Below are positions 53,063 through 61,621 of a stretch of DNA of 64,000 nucleotides, one piece after another. This DNA is from Pseudomaricurvus sp050633365 (GTDB lineage: Bacteria > Pseudomonadota > Gammaproteobacteria > Pseudomonadales > Cellvibrionaceae): the NCBI GenBank assembly GCA_050633365.1, contig JBOEGJ010000029.1:1-64000 (forward strand), in the 5' to 3' direction. Made by a program: the position numbers and the translations under genes. The notes beneath the pieces are model-generated. The model was not told where the DNA came from and ran no database searches. It worked only from the letters and a program-made list of their open reading frames with translations. Within the stretch, counting starts at the first letter, position 1; every line of letters begins with the position of its first letter.

Positions 53063-53650
53063 ATGACATCACTGCTGCCAAGATTAGCCTCTGTAATCCT
53101 TGCTCTCACCTTACACTCTGCCGCTCATGCAGAGGAAAAAACACTGACTATCGATAAAGATGATTTTGATTGTGTACTCAATATGACACCCGTACGTGGT
53201 TTCTACGTCGACAATCTAATCGAAGGGGAGCTCTCTAAGACCGTAGATGTCGCAACTGCCGAAAACGGTGTCTACCCCGCTGGATCGGTGGTTCAACTGG
53301 TGCCAGGTGAAGTCATGGTAAAACATCATCAAGGGTTTAATGCGGCCACCAAAGATTGGGAGTTCTTTGAGTTGGACGTCTCCGCCGAGGGCACAGAGAT
53401 TCGCAAACGCGGGTTTGTGGATGTGGTCAACCGCTTTGGTGGTAATTGCTTCGCCTGCCACATCAAAGCAAAACCTGAATTTGATATGATCTGCGAAACG
53501 GGACACGGCTGTGATCCCATCCCTCTGACGCCACAGATTACCCAACTTTTACAAAAAACCGATGCCCGCTGTGGCGGCCGCTATACCCCTTCTGCAGAAG
53601 AGATTGAGATACTCAAACAGTTAAGGGCTTCTCTTTCCAGCGGCAATTAA
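53063..53650 (+). CDS. Secreted protein with single CxxCH haem site, P460-like
   Basis: A 195-residue protein with a signal peptide (residues 1-23, ending HAAHAEE) and one c-type haem motif, GNCFACHIKAKPEFD, in the second half. More cysteines follow in CETGHGCDPI and ARCGG. The layout YPAGSVVQLVPGEVMVKHH, then DWEFFELD, then a late CxxCH loosely matches the cytochrome P460 / cytochrome c'-beta fold. The crosslinking lysine cannot be assigned with confidence. It is followed by a strong bidirectional terminator. Function is unknown; redox or nitric oxide-related roles occur in that fold. Confidence 0.55.
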   Translation: MTSLLPRLASVILALTLHSAAHAEEKTLTIDKDDFDCVLNMTPVRGFYVDNLIEGELSKTVDVATAENGVYPAGSVVQLVPGEVMVKHHQGFNAATKDWEFFELDVSAEGTEIRKRGFVDVVNRFGGNCFACHIKAKPEFDMICETGHGCDPIPLTPQITQLLQKTDARCGGRYTPSAEEIEILKQLRASLSSGN

Positions 53651-53670
53651 AAGACCCTTAACTCGCCATA

Positions 53671-53709
53671 AAAAAGGGGCTTTGTGTTTTACCACAAAGC
53701 CCCTTTTTT
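53671..53709. terminator. Bidirectional terminator between P460-like gene and gyrB
   Basis: The two arms, AAAAAGGGGCTTTGTG and CACAAAGCCCCTTTTT, pair perfectly over 16 bp around a 6-base loop. It has T-runs on both strands, so it can end transcripts from both convergent genes. Confidence 0.92.
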
Positions 53710-53735
53710 GATCTTGAGTTTCGCCTTAACGGTAG

Positions 53736-56159
53736 TTACACATCCAAGTTTGCCACCGCCAGCGCATTGGTTTCGATAAATTCACGACGGGGCTCAACCT
53801 GATCACCCATCAAGGTGGTGAAAATCTGATCCGCGGCAATCGCATCTTCGACAGTAACTTGCAGCATACGGCGTGTTTCAGGATCCATGGTAGTTTCCCA
53901 CAGTTGCTCGGGGTTCATTTCACCGAGTCCTTTATAACGCTGAATGTTGTAGCCACGACGTGACTCCACCATCAACCACTCCAAGCACTCTTGGAAGCTG
54001 GTGGTCTCTTTGCGTCGCTCACCGCGCTGAATATAACCGCCCTCTTCAATCAAACCGTCTAGGCGCTGACCCAGGGCAACAATAGATCCATATTCACCAG
54101 ACAGGAAAAAGTCGCGATTAAATAGGAAGTCGTTAGGTACACCGTGAGCGGTGATACGAACCACAGGTAAAAACAGGTGGCGCTCTTCGTCTTCTTTCAC
54201 CAAGACTTCATAGCGATGACTGCCACTGGCGTTATTGATAGCAAGGCGCGCCATCAACAAATCACACCATTGCTGGGTGCTCTCGCGGCTATTCAGTTGC
54301 TCTTCGTTCAGTGCTTCCAGATAAATAAGTTGTTCTAAGACCTCTGACGGATACAAGCGCGAGAGACGATCAATGGTAGCCATAACCGCCCGATACTCGC
54401 TTACGAGAGCTTCTAGGCCCGCTCCGCCGATTCCTGGAGCGTCAGCATTAACGTGCAGCGAAGAACCTTCAAGAGCGGCTTGAGTCAAGAATTGGGTCAA
54501 AGCTTCATCGTCTTTCAAATACTGCTCTTGTTTACCTTTGGCAATTTTATAAAGCGGTGGTTGAGCAATAAAGATATGACCGCGTTCAACCAACTCACGC
54601 ATCTGACGGAAGAAGAAGGTTAACAGCAAGGTGCGAATGTGTGAGCCATCAACATCAGCATCGGTCATGATAATGATACTGTGGTAACGCAGCTTATCGG
54701 GATCAAACTCTTGATTGCCAATACCGCAACCCAGTGCGGTAATCAGTGTGCCAACCTCAGCACTAGAAAGCATTTTGTCAAAGCGTGCTTTCTCAACATT
54801 GAGAATTTTACCTTTGAGCGGCAGGATCGCTTGAGTCTTACGAGCGCGGCCTTGCTTGGCAGAACCACCGGCTGAATCACCCTCCACCAGGTAGAGTTCG
54901 GATAGAGCTGGATCTTTTTCTTGGCAATCAGCCAGTTTTCCAGGCAGACCGGCGATATCGAGAGCGCCCTTACGACGAGTCATTTCACGGGCTTTACGAG
55001 CAGCTTCACGAGCGCGAGCCGCTTCGATCATCTTGCCAACAACGGCTTTTGCTTCTTGAGGGTTTTCCATCAAGTAATCGCTAAAGGAGGCGCCCATCTC
55101 TTGTTCTACCGCGGTTTTCACCTCGGACGACACGAGCTTATCTTTGGTCTGAGAAGAAAACTTAGGATCGGGGACTTTCACCGAGATAATTGCCGTCAAA
55201 CCTTCACGGGCGTCATCGCCAGTGGTACTGACTTTATCTTTTTTACCAAGGCCTTCACGCTCGATGTAACCGTTTAAACCACGAGTCAAAGCTGCACGGA
55301 AGCCCGCTAAGTGAGTTCCGCCGTCGCGCTGAGGGATATTATTGGTGTAACAAAAGATGTTTTCTTGGAATGAGTCGTTCCACTGTAACGCAACCTCAAC
55401 ACCAACACCGTCTTCTTCTCGCTGAGTGGTAAAGTGCATGACCTGGTTCACAGGTGTCTTATTGGTATTGATGTGCTCTACAAATGCGCGTAAACCGCCT
55501 TCATATTCGTAGATCTCTTCTTTACCAGATCGCTCATCTTTCAGAACAATTCGCACACCCGAGTTAAGGAACGACAATTCACGTAGACGTTTTGCCAGTT
55601 GCTCAAAATGGTATTCGATATTGTTAAACGTATCTTCTGACGGGTGGAAATGGACTTCGGTACCGGTAATGTCGGTGGTGCCCACGACCGTAAGTGGCGC
55701 ATCAGGAACACCATGCGAATACACTTGCTCGTGAACTTCACCGCCGCGGCGAATAGTCAGCTTCAGTTTTGACGACAAGGCATTAACAACAGAAACCCCA
55801 ACGCCGTGTAATCCGCCAGAAACCTTATAGGTATTGTCATCAAACTTACCGCCCGCATGCAGTACGGTCATGATCACTTCTGCCGCAGAAACACCTTCTT
55901 CTTCGTGGATTTCTGTGGGAATACCTCGACCATTATCGGAAACAGAAACCGATTCATCGGGATGAATAACCACTCTAATCTCAGAGCAGTGGCCTGCTAA
56001 GGCCTCATCAATGGAGTTATCAACAATTTCAAACACCATATGGTGTAAACCGCTGCCATCATCGGTATCACCAATGTACATCCCTGGGCGCTTACGTACG
56101 GCATCCAGTCCCTTCAGTACCTTAATACTGGACGAGTCGTAAGAAGTCTCTTCTGACAT
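53736..56159 (-). CDS. gyrB: DNA gyrase subunit B
   Basis: ATPase subunit of gyrase, which introduces negative supercoils. The 807-residue protein has the GHKL ATPase site (VLKGLDAVRKRPGMYIG, DNSIDEALAG, DNGRGIP, GLHGVGVSVVNA) and a transducer domain. The Toprim domain carries LVEGDSAGGSAKQGR and DADVDGSHIRTLLLTFFFR. A C-terminal tail ends ETNALAVANLDV, with the QRYKGLGEMNP motif ahead. The length is that of Pseudomonas GyrB. Fourth in the dnaA-dnaN-recF-gyrB order. Confidence 0.98.
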   Translation of the reverse strand: MSEETSYDSSSIKVLKGLDAVRKRPGMYIGDTDDGSGLHHMVFEIVDNSIDEALAGHCSEIRVVIHPDESVSVSDNGRGIPTEIHEEEGVSAAEVIMTVLHAGGKFDDNTYKVSGGLHGVGVSVVNALSSKLKLTIRRGGEVHEQVYSHGVPDAPLTVVGTTDITGTEVHFHPSEDTFNNIEYHFEQLAKRLRELSFLNSGVRIVLKDERSGKEEIYEYEGGLRAFVEHINTNKTPVNQVMHFTTQREEDGVGVEVALQWNDSFQENIFCYTNNIPQRDGGTHLAGFRAALTRGLNGYIEREGLGKKDKVSTTGDDAREGLTAIISVKVPDPKFSSQTKDKLVSSEVKTAVEQEMGASFSDYLMENPQEAKAVVGKMIEAARAREAARKAREMTRRKGALDIAGLPGKLADCQEKDPALSELYLVEGDSAGGSAKQGRARKTQAILPLKGKILNVEKARFDKMLSSAEVGTLITALGCGIGNQEFDPDKLRYHSIIIMTDADVDGSHIRTLLLTFFFRQMRELVERGHIFIAQPPLYKIAKGKQEQYLKDDEALTQFLTQAALEGSSLHVNADAPGIGGAGLEALVSEYRAVMATIDRLSRLYPSEVLEQLIYLEALNEEQLNSRESTQQWCDLLMARLAINNASGSHRYEVLVKEDEERHLFLPVVRITAHGVPNDFLFNRDFFLSGEYGSIVALGQRLDGLIEEGGYIQRGERRKETTSFQECLEWLMVESRRGYNIQRYKGLGEMNPEQLWETTMDPETRRMLQVTVEDAIAADQIFTTLMGDQVEPRREFIETNALAVANLDV

Positions 56160-56249
56160 ATTTCACTCCACGATATAAGCGTTATTGCTCTTATTCTGTT
56201 TCACCGCACCCAGTTCAACGATTTGGACTAGACATGGTATTTACTAATT

Positions 56250-57344
56250 CTATTCTTGAGTAATGGTTCCATGTTTCACGTGAAACACTCGAGTGGACAA
56301 TGAATCATTACTCCAAGCATCCATTAAAACTTGTTTTTCGACCCCTGTAACACATACCTGACAATTCATATCCGACAACCAGCCCGCTAAAGTCTTGCGA
56401 AAGCTGTCATCCAGCTCTGCGGGTAAATCGTCGATCAGATAGACGCAGGTGCGATTAGTAATCTCCGAAAAGATAATACCTTGCGCTATCATCAACGCGC
56501 TCACAACGATCTTCTGTTGCCCGCGGGATAGAATATCGACCGCAGGCGAACCACCATAATTGATTCTTAAATCTGCTCTGTGGGGCCCTTGGCGAGTGTA
56601 GCCGAGGTCCGAGTCTCGCTCCTGAGTATCCGTCAATAAATCGAGAAACGGTTTTTCATTATCCCAACCAGCGTAATAGCGAACCCCCACGTTCTCTAGC
56701 CCCTCAAAGCCCGACAACAAGCGATCAAAGACCGGCTTAATCAACTTATAGGTTGATTGACGATAATCGTCTAAGCGAGCTGCCAGCGGCGCTAACTCTC
56801 TGTCCCAGAGTGCCAGCTGCGAAGCCTCGATTTTATCACGTCTGAGTAGACTATTGCGGTGTTTTAGACACTTTTCGTAGCTTCTCCAGGTTTCATAGAA
56901 GTCAGGTTCCACGTGGAACACCAACCAATCCAAAAACTGTCGTCTGACCAATGGCGCACCTTCGAGCAAGCCAAAGGAATGCCCGTTGAGGATACGTACG
57001 GGTAACGATTCCGCCAATTCGGCAGCTGTAGCACAAGCGATGCCAGAGCGTTTTATTTGCACCTGCCCTTTGCGGTCACGCTGAACACCGATAGGAATAA
57101 GCGCGCTATCCTGCGCATCATCAACCTGCCCAAACACCGTATAAGATTCGGAATCATGATTGATGATTGTTTTGTATTTACGTGAGCGGAAAGAACGACC
57201 GAGGGAGAGAATACTGACAGCTTCAAGCAAGGTGGTTTTACCGCTGCCGTTGTCGCCGTAAAAAATATTGAGCTGGGAATCCAGCTCAATATCGAGAGAA
57301 GTGATGTTGCGTAGGTTCTGCGCCGACAAGCGTCGGAGAGTCAT
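56250..57344 (-). CDS. recF: DNA replication and repair protein RecF
   Basis: SMC-like ATPase that helps load RecA at single-strand gaps. The 364-residue protein has Walker A DNGSGKTTLLEAVSILSL, the signature SRGQQKIVVSALMIAQG, and Walker B VYLIDDLPAELDDS. The gene encodes the peptide F-H-V-E/K twice, at residues 142-147 and 353-358. These exactly coincide with two palindromic parS-like sequences in the DNA. Located 50 bases after dnaN. Confidence 0.96.
   Translation of the reverse strand: MTLRRLSAQNLRNITSLDIELDSQLNIFYGDNGSGKTTLLEAVSILSLGRSFRSRKYKTIINHDSESYTVFGQVDDAQDSALIPIGVQRDRKGQVQIKRSGIACATAAELAESLPVRILNGHSFGLLEGAPLVRRQFLDWLVFHVEPDFYETWRSYEKCLKHRNSLLRRDKIEASQLALWDRELAPLAARLDDYRQSTYKLIKPVFDRLLSGFEGLENVGVRYYAGWDNEKPFLDLLTDTQERDSDLGYTRQGPHRADLRINYGGSPAVDILSRGQQKIVVSALMIAQGIIFSEITNRTCVYLIDDLPAELDDSFRKTLAGWLSDMNCQVCVTGVEKQVLMDAWSNDSLSTRVFHVKHGTITQE
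56272..56287. promoter_or_regulatory. parS-like ParB-binding site within recF 3' end
   Basis: TGTTTCACGTGAAACA is a perfect 16-bp palindrome identical to the common bacterial parS consensus. It lies in the last codons of recF, about 4 kb from the probable oriC, where ParABS systems usually place parS. Confidence 0.85.
56905..56920. promoter_or_regulatory. Second parS-like site within recF
   Basis: GTTCCACGTGGAAC is a perfect 14-bp palindrome (56906-56919) within GGTTCCACGTGGAACA. It matches the parS form known in pseudomonads. It is 633 bases from the first site and also lies inside recF coding sequence. Confidence 0.8.
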
Positions 57345-57393
57345 GGGCGATAGACCAAAAGGTGAATCAAATCTTCAGCCGGTATACGTCTCA

Positions 57394-58497
57394 TTAGAGA
57401 CGCATTGGCATGACCACATAAACAGAATCGCCACCGTCTGGCTCTTCCAGCAAAGCACTACTGTTAGAGTCCGATAGCGTCATTTTGATATTGTCTGAGC
57501 TCAGCACACCGGTTACATCTTGCAAATAGCTGACGTTGAAGCCAATTTCCAGTTGATCACCACTGTAATCCACCGCCACTTGCTCTTCGGCTTCTTCTTG
57601 CTCTGGGTTATTTGCCACGATGGTCAACTGGCCATCGGTGAGTAACAAACGAACGCCGCGGTATTTTTCATTAGACAAAATCGCCGTGCGGCCAAACGCT
57701 TGGCGCAAATCATTGCGATCACCAAAGACCAACTTGTTACCACCCTTAGGCAGTACACGCTCATAATCAGGAAACTTACCGTCAACCAACTTAGAGGTGA
57801 AGGTGTAAGCCTCGGTGGCAACACGTATATGGTTGCTGCCCAAAACTACTTCAACACTGCCTTGTCCGTCGAGTAATCTCGCCAGCTCAATCACCCCTTT
57901 ACGCGGTAAAATCGCCTGAGTAGTGCCAGCGGTAGACACAGAAACAGCTCGAGTACACATCGCCAAACGGTGACCATCGGTCGCGACGGCGCGCAACTGG
58001 CCCTCTTGAACCTCCCAAAGCATGCCGTTCAGGTAGTAACGAACATCCTGTTGAGCCATGGCGAAACCGGTGCGATCAATCAATCGCTTAATGTCTTGTT
58101 GCTCACAGGTGAACTGCAGATCACCGGTACCTTGTTCCACATTAGGGAAATCGTTGGCTGGCAGGGTCGATAAGGTGAAACGACTACGGCCAGACTTCAA
58201 AATAACTCTTTGATTTTCTTCGGAAAAATGAAGAATAGCGTCATCGGGAAGAGAGCGACAGATGTCGACCAATTTACGCGCCGGAACAGTGAGCTCGCCG
58301 CCGGTTTCACAGGCCTCAGCCAGTTGAACGCGAGCGACGATTTCGACTTCAAGGTCTGTACCTGTCATCGAGAGTCGGTCTTGCTCTAAGACAATCAATA
58401 CATTAGCCAGTACCGGTAACGTCTGACGACGCTCCACAACTCCGGCCACCAACTGTAAAGGCTTCAGTAATGCTTCACGAGATACGCTGAATTTCAT
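57394..58497 (-). CDS. dnaN: DNA polymerase III sliding clamp, beta subunit
   Basis: Dimeric ring clamp that tethers polymerase III to DNA. The 367-residue protein has three repeated clamp domains. It begins MKFSVSREALLKPLQLVAGVVE and includes RRQTLPVLANVLI, ATDGHRLAMCTR, and the C-terminal SVYVVMPMRL, a conserved ending that forms part of the partner-binding pocket. Normal length. Lies between recF and dnaA with about 60 bases to dnaA. Confidence 0.98.
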   Translation of the reverse strand: MKFSVSREALLKPLQLVAGVVERRQTLPVLANVLIVLEQDRLSMTGTDLEVEIVARVQLAEACETGGELTVPARKLVDICRSLPDDAILHFSEENQRVILKSGRSRFTLSTLPANDFPNVEQGTGDLQFTCEQQDIKRLIDRTGFAMAQQDVRYYLNGMLWEVQEGQLRAVATDGHRLAMCTRAVSVSTAGTTQAILPRKGVIELARLLDGQGSVEVVLGSNHIRVATEAYTFTSKLVDGKFPDYERVLPKGGNKLVFGDRNDLRQAFGRTAILSNEKYRGVRLLLTDGQLTIVANNPEQEEAEEQVAVDYSGDQLEIGFNVSYLQDVTGVLSSDNIKMTLSDSNSSALLEEPDGGDSVYVVMPMRL

Positions 58498-58556
58498 GAC
58501 TAGGTCTCTTTAATCTTTAAATTTTCAATAGTTGTTATTATCGATCAGGTCGATAT

Positions 58557-60236
58557 CTAAGATGTCAGTGAACGTTGAAGGTTTTTCAGGTCTTCACGCA
58601 TATCGGCATCTTCTTCCTGCAGTTCTTTAATTTTCCGGCAAGCGTGTAAAACTGTGGTGTGATCCCTTCCCCCGAAGGCATCACCAATTTCAGGCAAGCT
58701 GTGGTTGGTTAACTCTTTTGCCAGCGACATAGCCACTTGTCGTGGTCGAGCCACCGAGCGACTGCGACGTTTTGACAATACATCGCTGATCTTAATTTTG
58801 TAATACTCCGCCACCACTCGCTGAATATTATCGATACTGACTTGTTTGTCTTGCAGTGCCAGCAGATCTTTCAATGCTTCACGCACCAAAGGTACGTCGA
58901 TATCGCGACCGGTGAAGTGTGCATTGGCAATAACACGCTTCAAAGCACCCTCGAGCTCACGAACATTGGAGCGAATACGCTGGGCAATAAAGAAAGCCGC
59001 ATCGTTTGGCAGTAGAATATTCGCTTGGTCAGCTTTCTTCATCAGAATGGCGACTCGAGTCTCCAACTCTGGTGGCTCAATGGCGACCGTCAATCCCCAG
59101 CCAAAGCGACTCTTTAATCGCTCCTCTAAGCCGTTGATTTCTTTAGGGTAACGATCACAGGTCAAAATAATCTGTTGGCCACCCTCAAGCAGCGCATTAA
59201 AGGTATGAAAGAACTCTTCCTGCGAACGCTCTTTTCCAGCAAAAAACTGAATGTCGTCAATAAGCAGTGCATCGACCGAGCGGTAGTAGCGTTTAAAGTC
59301 GTTAATAGCATTGAGTTGTAACGCTTTCACCATGTCGGCAACAAAGCGTTCAGAATGCAAATACACCACCTTGGCATTGGGGTTCTTTTGCACCAAGGCG
59401 TTCCCCACTGCGTGCATCAAGTGGGTCTTACCCAAACCAACACCACCATAGATAAATAGAGGGTTGTACGCACCACCTGGATTCTCGGCAACTTGTCTCG
59501 CCGCCGCCAAACCCAATTGGTTCGATTTACCTTCTACAAAACTGGGAAACGTAAAACCTTCATTTAGGTAGTTGCGATGCTTAAGCCCGCCTTCAACCTC
59601 GATACTGGTGGCTCGCTCGCCGGTATTGGCCGACGCTATCACACCAGAACCAATGGTCGGCGCTGCGCCATAACCAATGCCCGCTGGCTGTGAGGTTTGT
59701 TGGATCGGAGGCGGCTGAATGATGTCTTGAGAGGTATCCAATATGATTGGAGAGCCTTCTGTTGGACGATCATCCAGGGGGATGGATATTTGGGTTACAG
59801 GCTCAACAGACAATCCGGATTGATCCGCTCCTGTCGATGCCGTTACCACGCTATCAGGGTCAGCGATTGCCGTTGGGCTAACATCCAGAGAAACATCGCT
59901 ATTCACCGTCGATACCGTGGAGGTATAGGTTGGCGCCGGCGCCGCGGCTCTTGGACTGGTGCGACGCTGATAACGACCTGCCGGCTGAGCGGAGCTAACC
60001 CCCAACTCAATCTGAAAGCCCATCTGAGCACCATGCTCACCAGCCAATTCTTGAATTCGAGCTAAAAACTTGTCGTTGACCCAATCGAGTACAAAACGAT
60101 TTGGCGCCACTAACTTTAAATATTGCCCGACAGATTGCTCATCGACTTTTAAGGGTCGAATCCAGGTATTAAATTGCTGTAACGGCAATTCATTCTGCAA
60201 AGAATCTGCGCACTTTTTCCAGATAGACTCTGGCAA
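58557..60236 (-). CDS. dnaA: Chromosomal replication initiator DnaA
   Basis: AAA+ initiator that binds DnaA boxes and melts oriC. The 559-residue protein has domain I (residues 1-80, WKKCADSLQNELPLQQFNTWI) and a long proline- and threonine-rich linker (about 82-222). AAA+ domain III carries Walker A GGVGLGKTHLM and Walker B LLIDDIQFFAGK. Domain IV has the DNA-binding signature FGGRDHTTVLHACRKI. E. coli DnaA is 467 residues, so the linker is about 90 residues longer. The start is TTG at 60236, with a GAGGGGG site 5 bases ahead. Confidence 0.97.
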   Translation of the reverse strand: MPESIWKKCADSLQNELPLQQFNTWIRPLKVDEQSVGQYLKLVAPNRFVLDWVNDKFLARIQELAGEHGAQMGFQIELGVSSAQPAGRYQRRTSPRAAAPAPTYTSTVSTVNSDVSLDVSPTAIADPDSVVTASTGADQSGLSVEPVTQISIPLDDRPTEGSPIILDTSQDIIQPPPIQQTSQPAGIGYGAAPTIGSGVIASANTGERATSIEVEGGLKHRNYLNEGFTFPSFVEGKSNQLGLAAARQVAENPGGAYNPLFIYGGVGLGKTHLMHAVGNALVQKNPNAKVVYLHSERFVADMVKALQLNAINDFKRYYRSVDALLIDDIQFFAGKERSQEEFFHTFNALLEGGQQIILTCDRYPKEINGLEERLKSRFGWGLTVAIEPPELETRVAILMKKADQANILLPNDAAFFIAQRIRSNVRELEGALKRVIANAHFTGRDIDVPLVREALKDLLALQDKQVSIDNIQRVVAEYYKIKISDVLSKRRSRSVARPRQVAMSLAKELTNHSLPEIGDAFGGRDHTTVLHACRKIKELQEEDADMREDLKNLQRSLTS

Positions 60237-60339
60237 AACATCCCCCTCAACAACCCCTTAAAAAGAAGCCGCCAAACACCCAAAAATAAGAAAATTTATT
60301 CGTCGAAAAGCCCGTTATTTTACGCGCAATTGCCCTAGG

Positions 60340-60348
60340 TTATCCACA
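60340..60348 (+). other. DnaA box
   Basis: TTATCCACA, a perfect match to the high-affinity DnaA box, 104 bases upstream of the dnaA start codon. Confidence 0.88.
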
Positions 60349-60472
60349 AAAAAAACCGTACACTTTTCGAACGAATGCCATTTACTACAGTAAAATCAAT
60401 ACGTTATAAAAATATTGAGGAGAAAGAAAAATCCCCAATCAGCCAAGTTTCATCAACAACCCACACCACGCC

Positions 60473-60481
60473 TGTGGATAA
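60473..60481 (-). other. DnaA box, inverted
   Basis: TGTGGATAA, the exact complement of TTATCCACA, 125 bases from the first box and in opposite orientation. Confidence 0.88.
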
Positions 60482-60578
60482 CCCTGTATATATCCTATGG
60501 GGAAGCTGGGTGTGGAATGAGCCGCCCTCCGTGGCCACAAGAAACATCAAAAACTTAGCACCGTAAAGCCTGAAAGCA

Positions 60579-60607
60579 TTGCTTTTACTGGGTTAATTCA
60601 TTAGAAT
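60579..60607 (+). promoter_or_regulatory. Putative sigma-70 promoter of rpmH operon
   Basis: TTGCTT (60579-60584) and TAGAAT (60602-60607) are spaced by 17 bases, about 120 bases before rpmH. It directs transcription away from dnaA across rpmH, rnpA, yidD and yidC. Confidence 0.6.
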
Positions 60608-60728
60608 CGCGCCTCTTTTTTCGCGCTTATTGGATTTTGTGCGGTGCAACTGGAGGTTTTCAGTTGGATTTGAAAAGACAATAAACGTAATCAGTGATAT
60701 CAAAGACTCAATCGGCAGGTAAAGTCTC

Positions 60729-60863
60729 ATGAAAAGAACATTTCAGCCAAGCGTATTGAAGCGCAAGCGCACCCACGGTTTTCGCTCTCGTATGGCCACC
60801 AAAGGCGGTCGTAAGATTTTGGCGCGTCGTCGCACCAAAGGTCGCAAAGAGCTAGCGGCTTAA
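60729..60863 (+). CDS. rpmH: Large ribosomal subunit protein bL34
   Basis: A 44-residue highly basic ribosomal protein. It begins MKRTFQPSVLKRKRTHGFRS and continues RMATKGGRKILARRRTKGRKEL, the universal bL34 pattern; the length is exact for the family. It is the first gene of the rpmH-rnpA-yidD-yidC order found next to oriC. A large hairpin follows before rnpA. Confidence 0.98.
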   Translation: MKRTFQPSVLKRKRTHGFRSRMATKGGRKILARRRTKGRKELAA

Positions 60864-60877
60864 TTACGGCGTTTGCT

Positions 60878-60921
60878 TATATATAGAAGGAAGAACACTC
60901 TGGGTTCTTTCTCTATATATA
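60878..60921 (+). other. Long hairpin between rpmH and rnpA
   Basis: Arms TATATATAGAAGGAAGAAC and GTTCTTTCTCTATATATA are almost fully complementary (18-19 bases, one small internal mismatch) with a 7-base loop. It lies 14 bases after rpmH and about 40 before rnpA. There is no clean T-run, so it is more likely an RNA processing or attenuation element that sets the ratio of bL34 to RnpA than a full terminator. Confidence 0.7.
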
Positions 60922-60963
60922 AAGGCACCGTAAACCAAGCTTCTGGTTTCGATAGGTTCTGGC

Positions 60964-61341
60964 GTGCCGAGTAAGGCTTTCTCCAAGTCATTCAGACTGC
61001 TCAACGCCAGTGACTATCAATCCGTCTTTAATGACGCCCCTTTCCGTGCCTCTCACCAGCACTTATTAATACTCTCTCGCGCCAATCAAACTGAAACACC
61101 CCGATTAGGTCTAGTGATCGCTAAAAAACACATTCGCTTGGCGGTACAACGCAATCGAATCAAGCGTATACTGCGTGAGACTTTTAGGCAGAACCAACAA
61201 CAACTGGGTGGCATTGATGCCGTAGTATTGGCCCGAGCCGGACTCGATAAGCTCGACAACCAGCAACTGCACAAGCTTTTTAATAAGCAATGGGGGCGCA
61301 TCATCAAAAAGGCCAACAAAACAGCGGAACCAAAAGCATGA
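60964..61341 (+). CDS. rnpA: Ribonuclease P protein component
   Basis: Protein subunit of RNase P, which trims the 5' leader of pre-tRNA with the catalytic RNA. The 125-residue basic protein starts with GTG, reads MPSKAFSKSFRLLNASDYQSV and carries the RNA-binding motif AVQRNRIKRILRETFR. Typical length and basicity. Its stop overlaps the yidD start in ATGA. Confidence 0.96.
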   Translation: MPSKAFSKSFRLLNASDYQSVFNDAPFRASHQHLLILSRANQTETPRLGLVIAKKHIRLAVQRNRIKRILRETFRQNQQQLGGIDAVVLARAGLDKLDNQQLHKLFNKQWGRIIKKANKTAEPKA

Positions 61342-61586
61342 AAAGGATCGGGATTGCCTTGATACACGCGTATCGTTATCTGGCAAGTCCTTGGGTTGGC
61401 AACCAATGCCGATTTTACCCAACCTGCTCTCATTATGCGGAAGAAGCCATTGAACATTATGGTTTGGCCAAAGGCAGCTATCTCACCGCAAAACGTTTGC
61501 TTAAATGTCACCCTTGGCATGAAGGCGGCGTCGACTTTGTACCCGGAACCGTTGCTGATCAAAAGTCATCATCAGACTCAAAATAA
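61338..61586 (+). CDS. yidD: Membrane protein insertion efficiency factor YidD
   Basis: An 82-residue protein that aids YidC/Sec-dependent insertion of membrane proteins, attached to the inner membrane by an amphipathic region. It begins MKRIGIALIHAYRYLASPWVG and contains the signature CRFYPTCSHYAEEAIEHYG and later LLKCHPWHEGGVDFVP, all conserved cysteines included. Start fixed by the ATGA overlap with rnpA. yidC follows after 35 bases. Confidence 0.96.
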   Translation: MKRIGIALIHAYRYLASPWVGNQCRFYPTCSHYAEEAIEHYGLAKGSYLTAKRLLKCHPWHEGGVDFVPGTVADQKSSSDSK

Positions 61587-61621
61587 CCGGACACACTCAC
61601 TAAAACGGCAGTAATTATAAA

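Larger units (their letters stand above)
60237..60728. other. oriC: Probable chromosomal replication origin (oriC) between dnaA and rpmH
   Basis: A 492-base gene-free stretch flanked by dnaA and rpmH, the usual oriC position in pseudomonads. It has two perfect DnaA boxes in opposite orientation, TTATCCACA (60340-60348) and TGTGGATAA (60473-60481). An A/T-rich segment near 60270-60305 could be the unwinding element, and a TGTGGAATG near-match lies at about 60511. A partial DnaA-box array elsewhere cannot be excluded. The same stretch holds the rpmH promoter. Confidence 0.8.
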
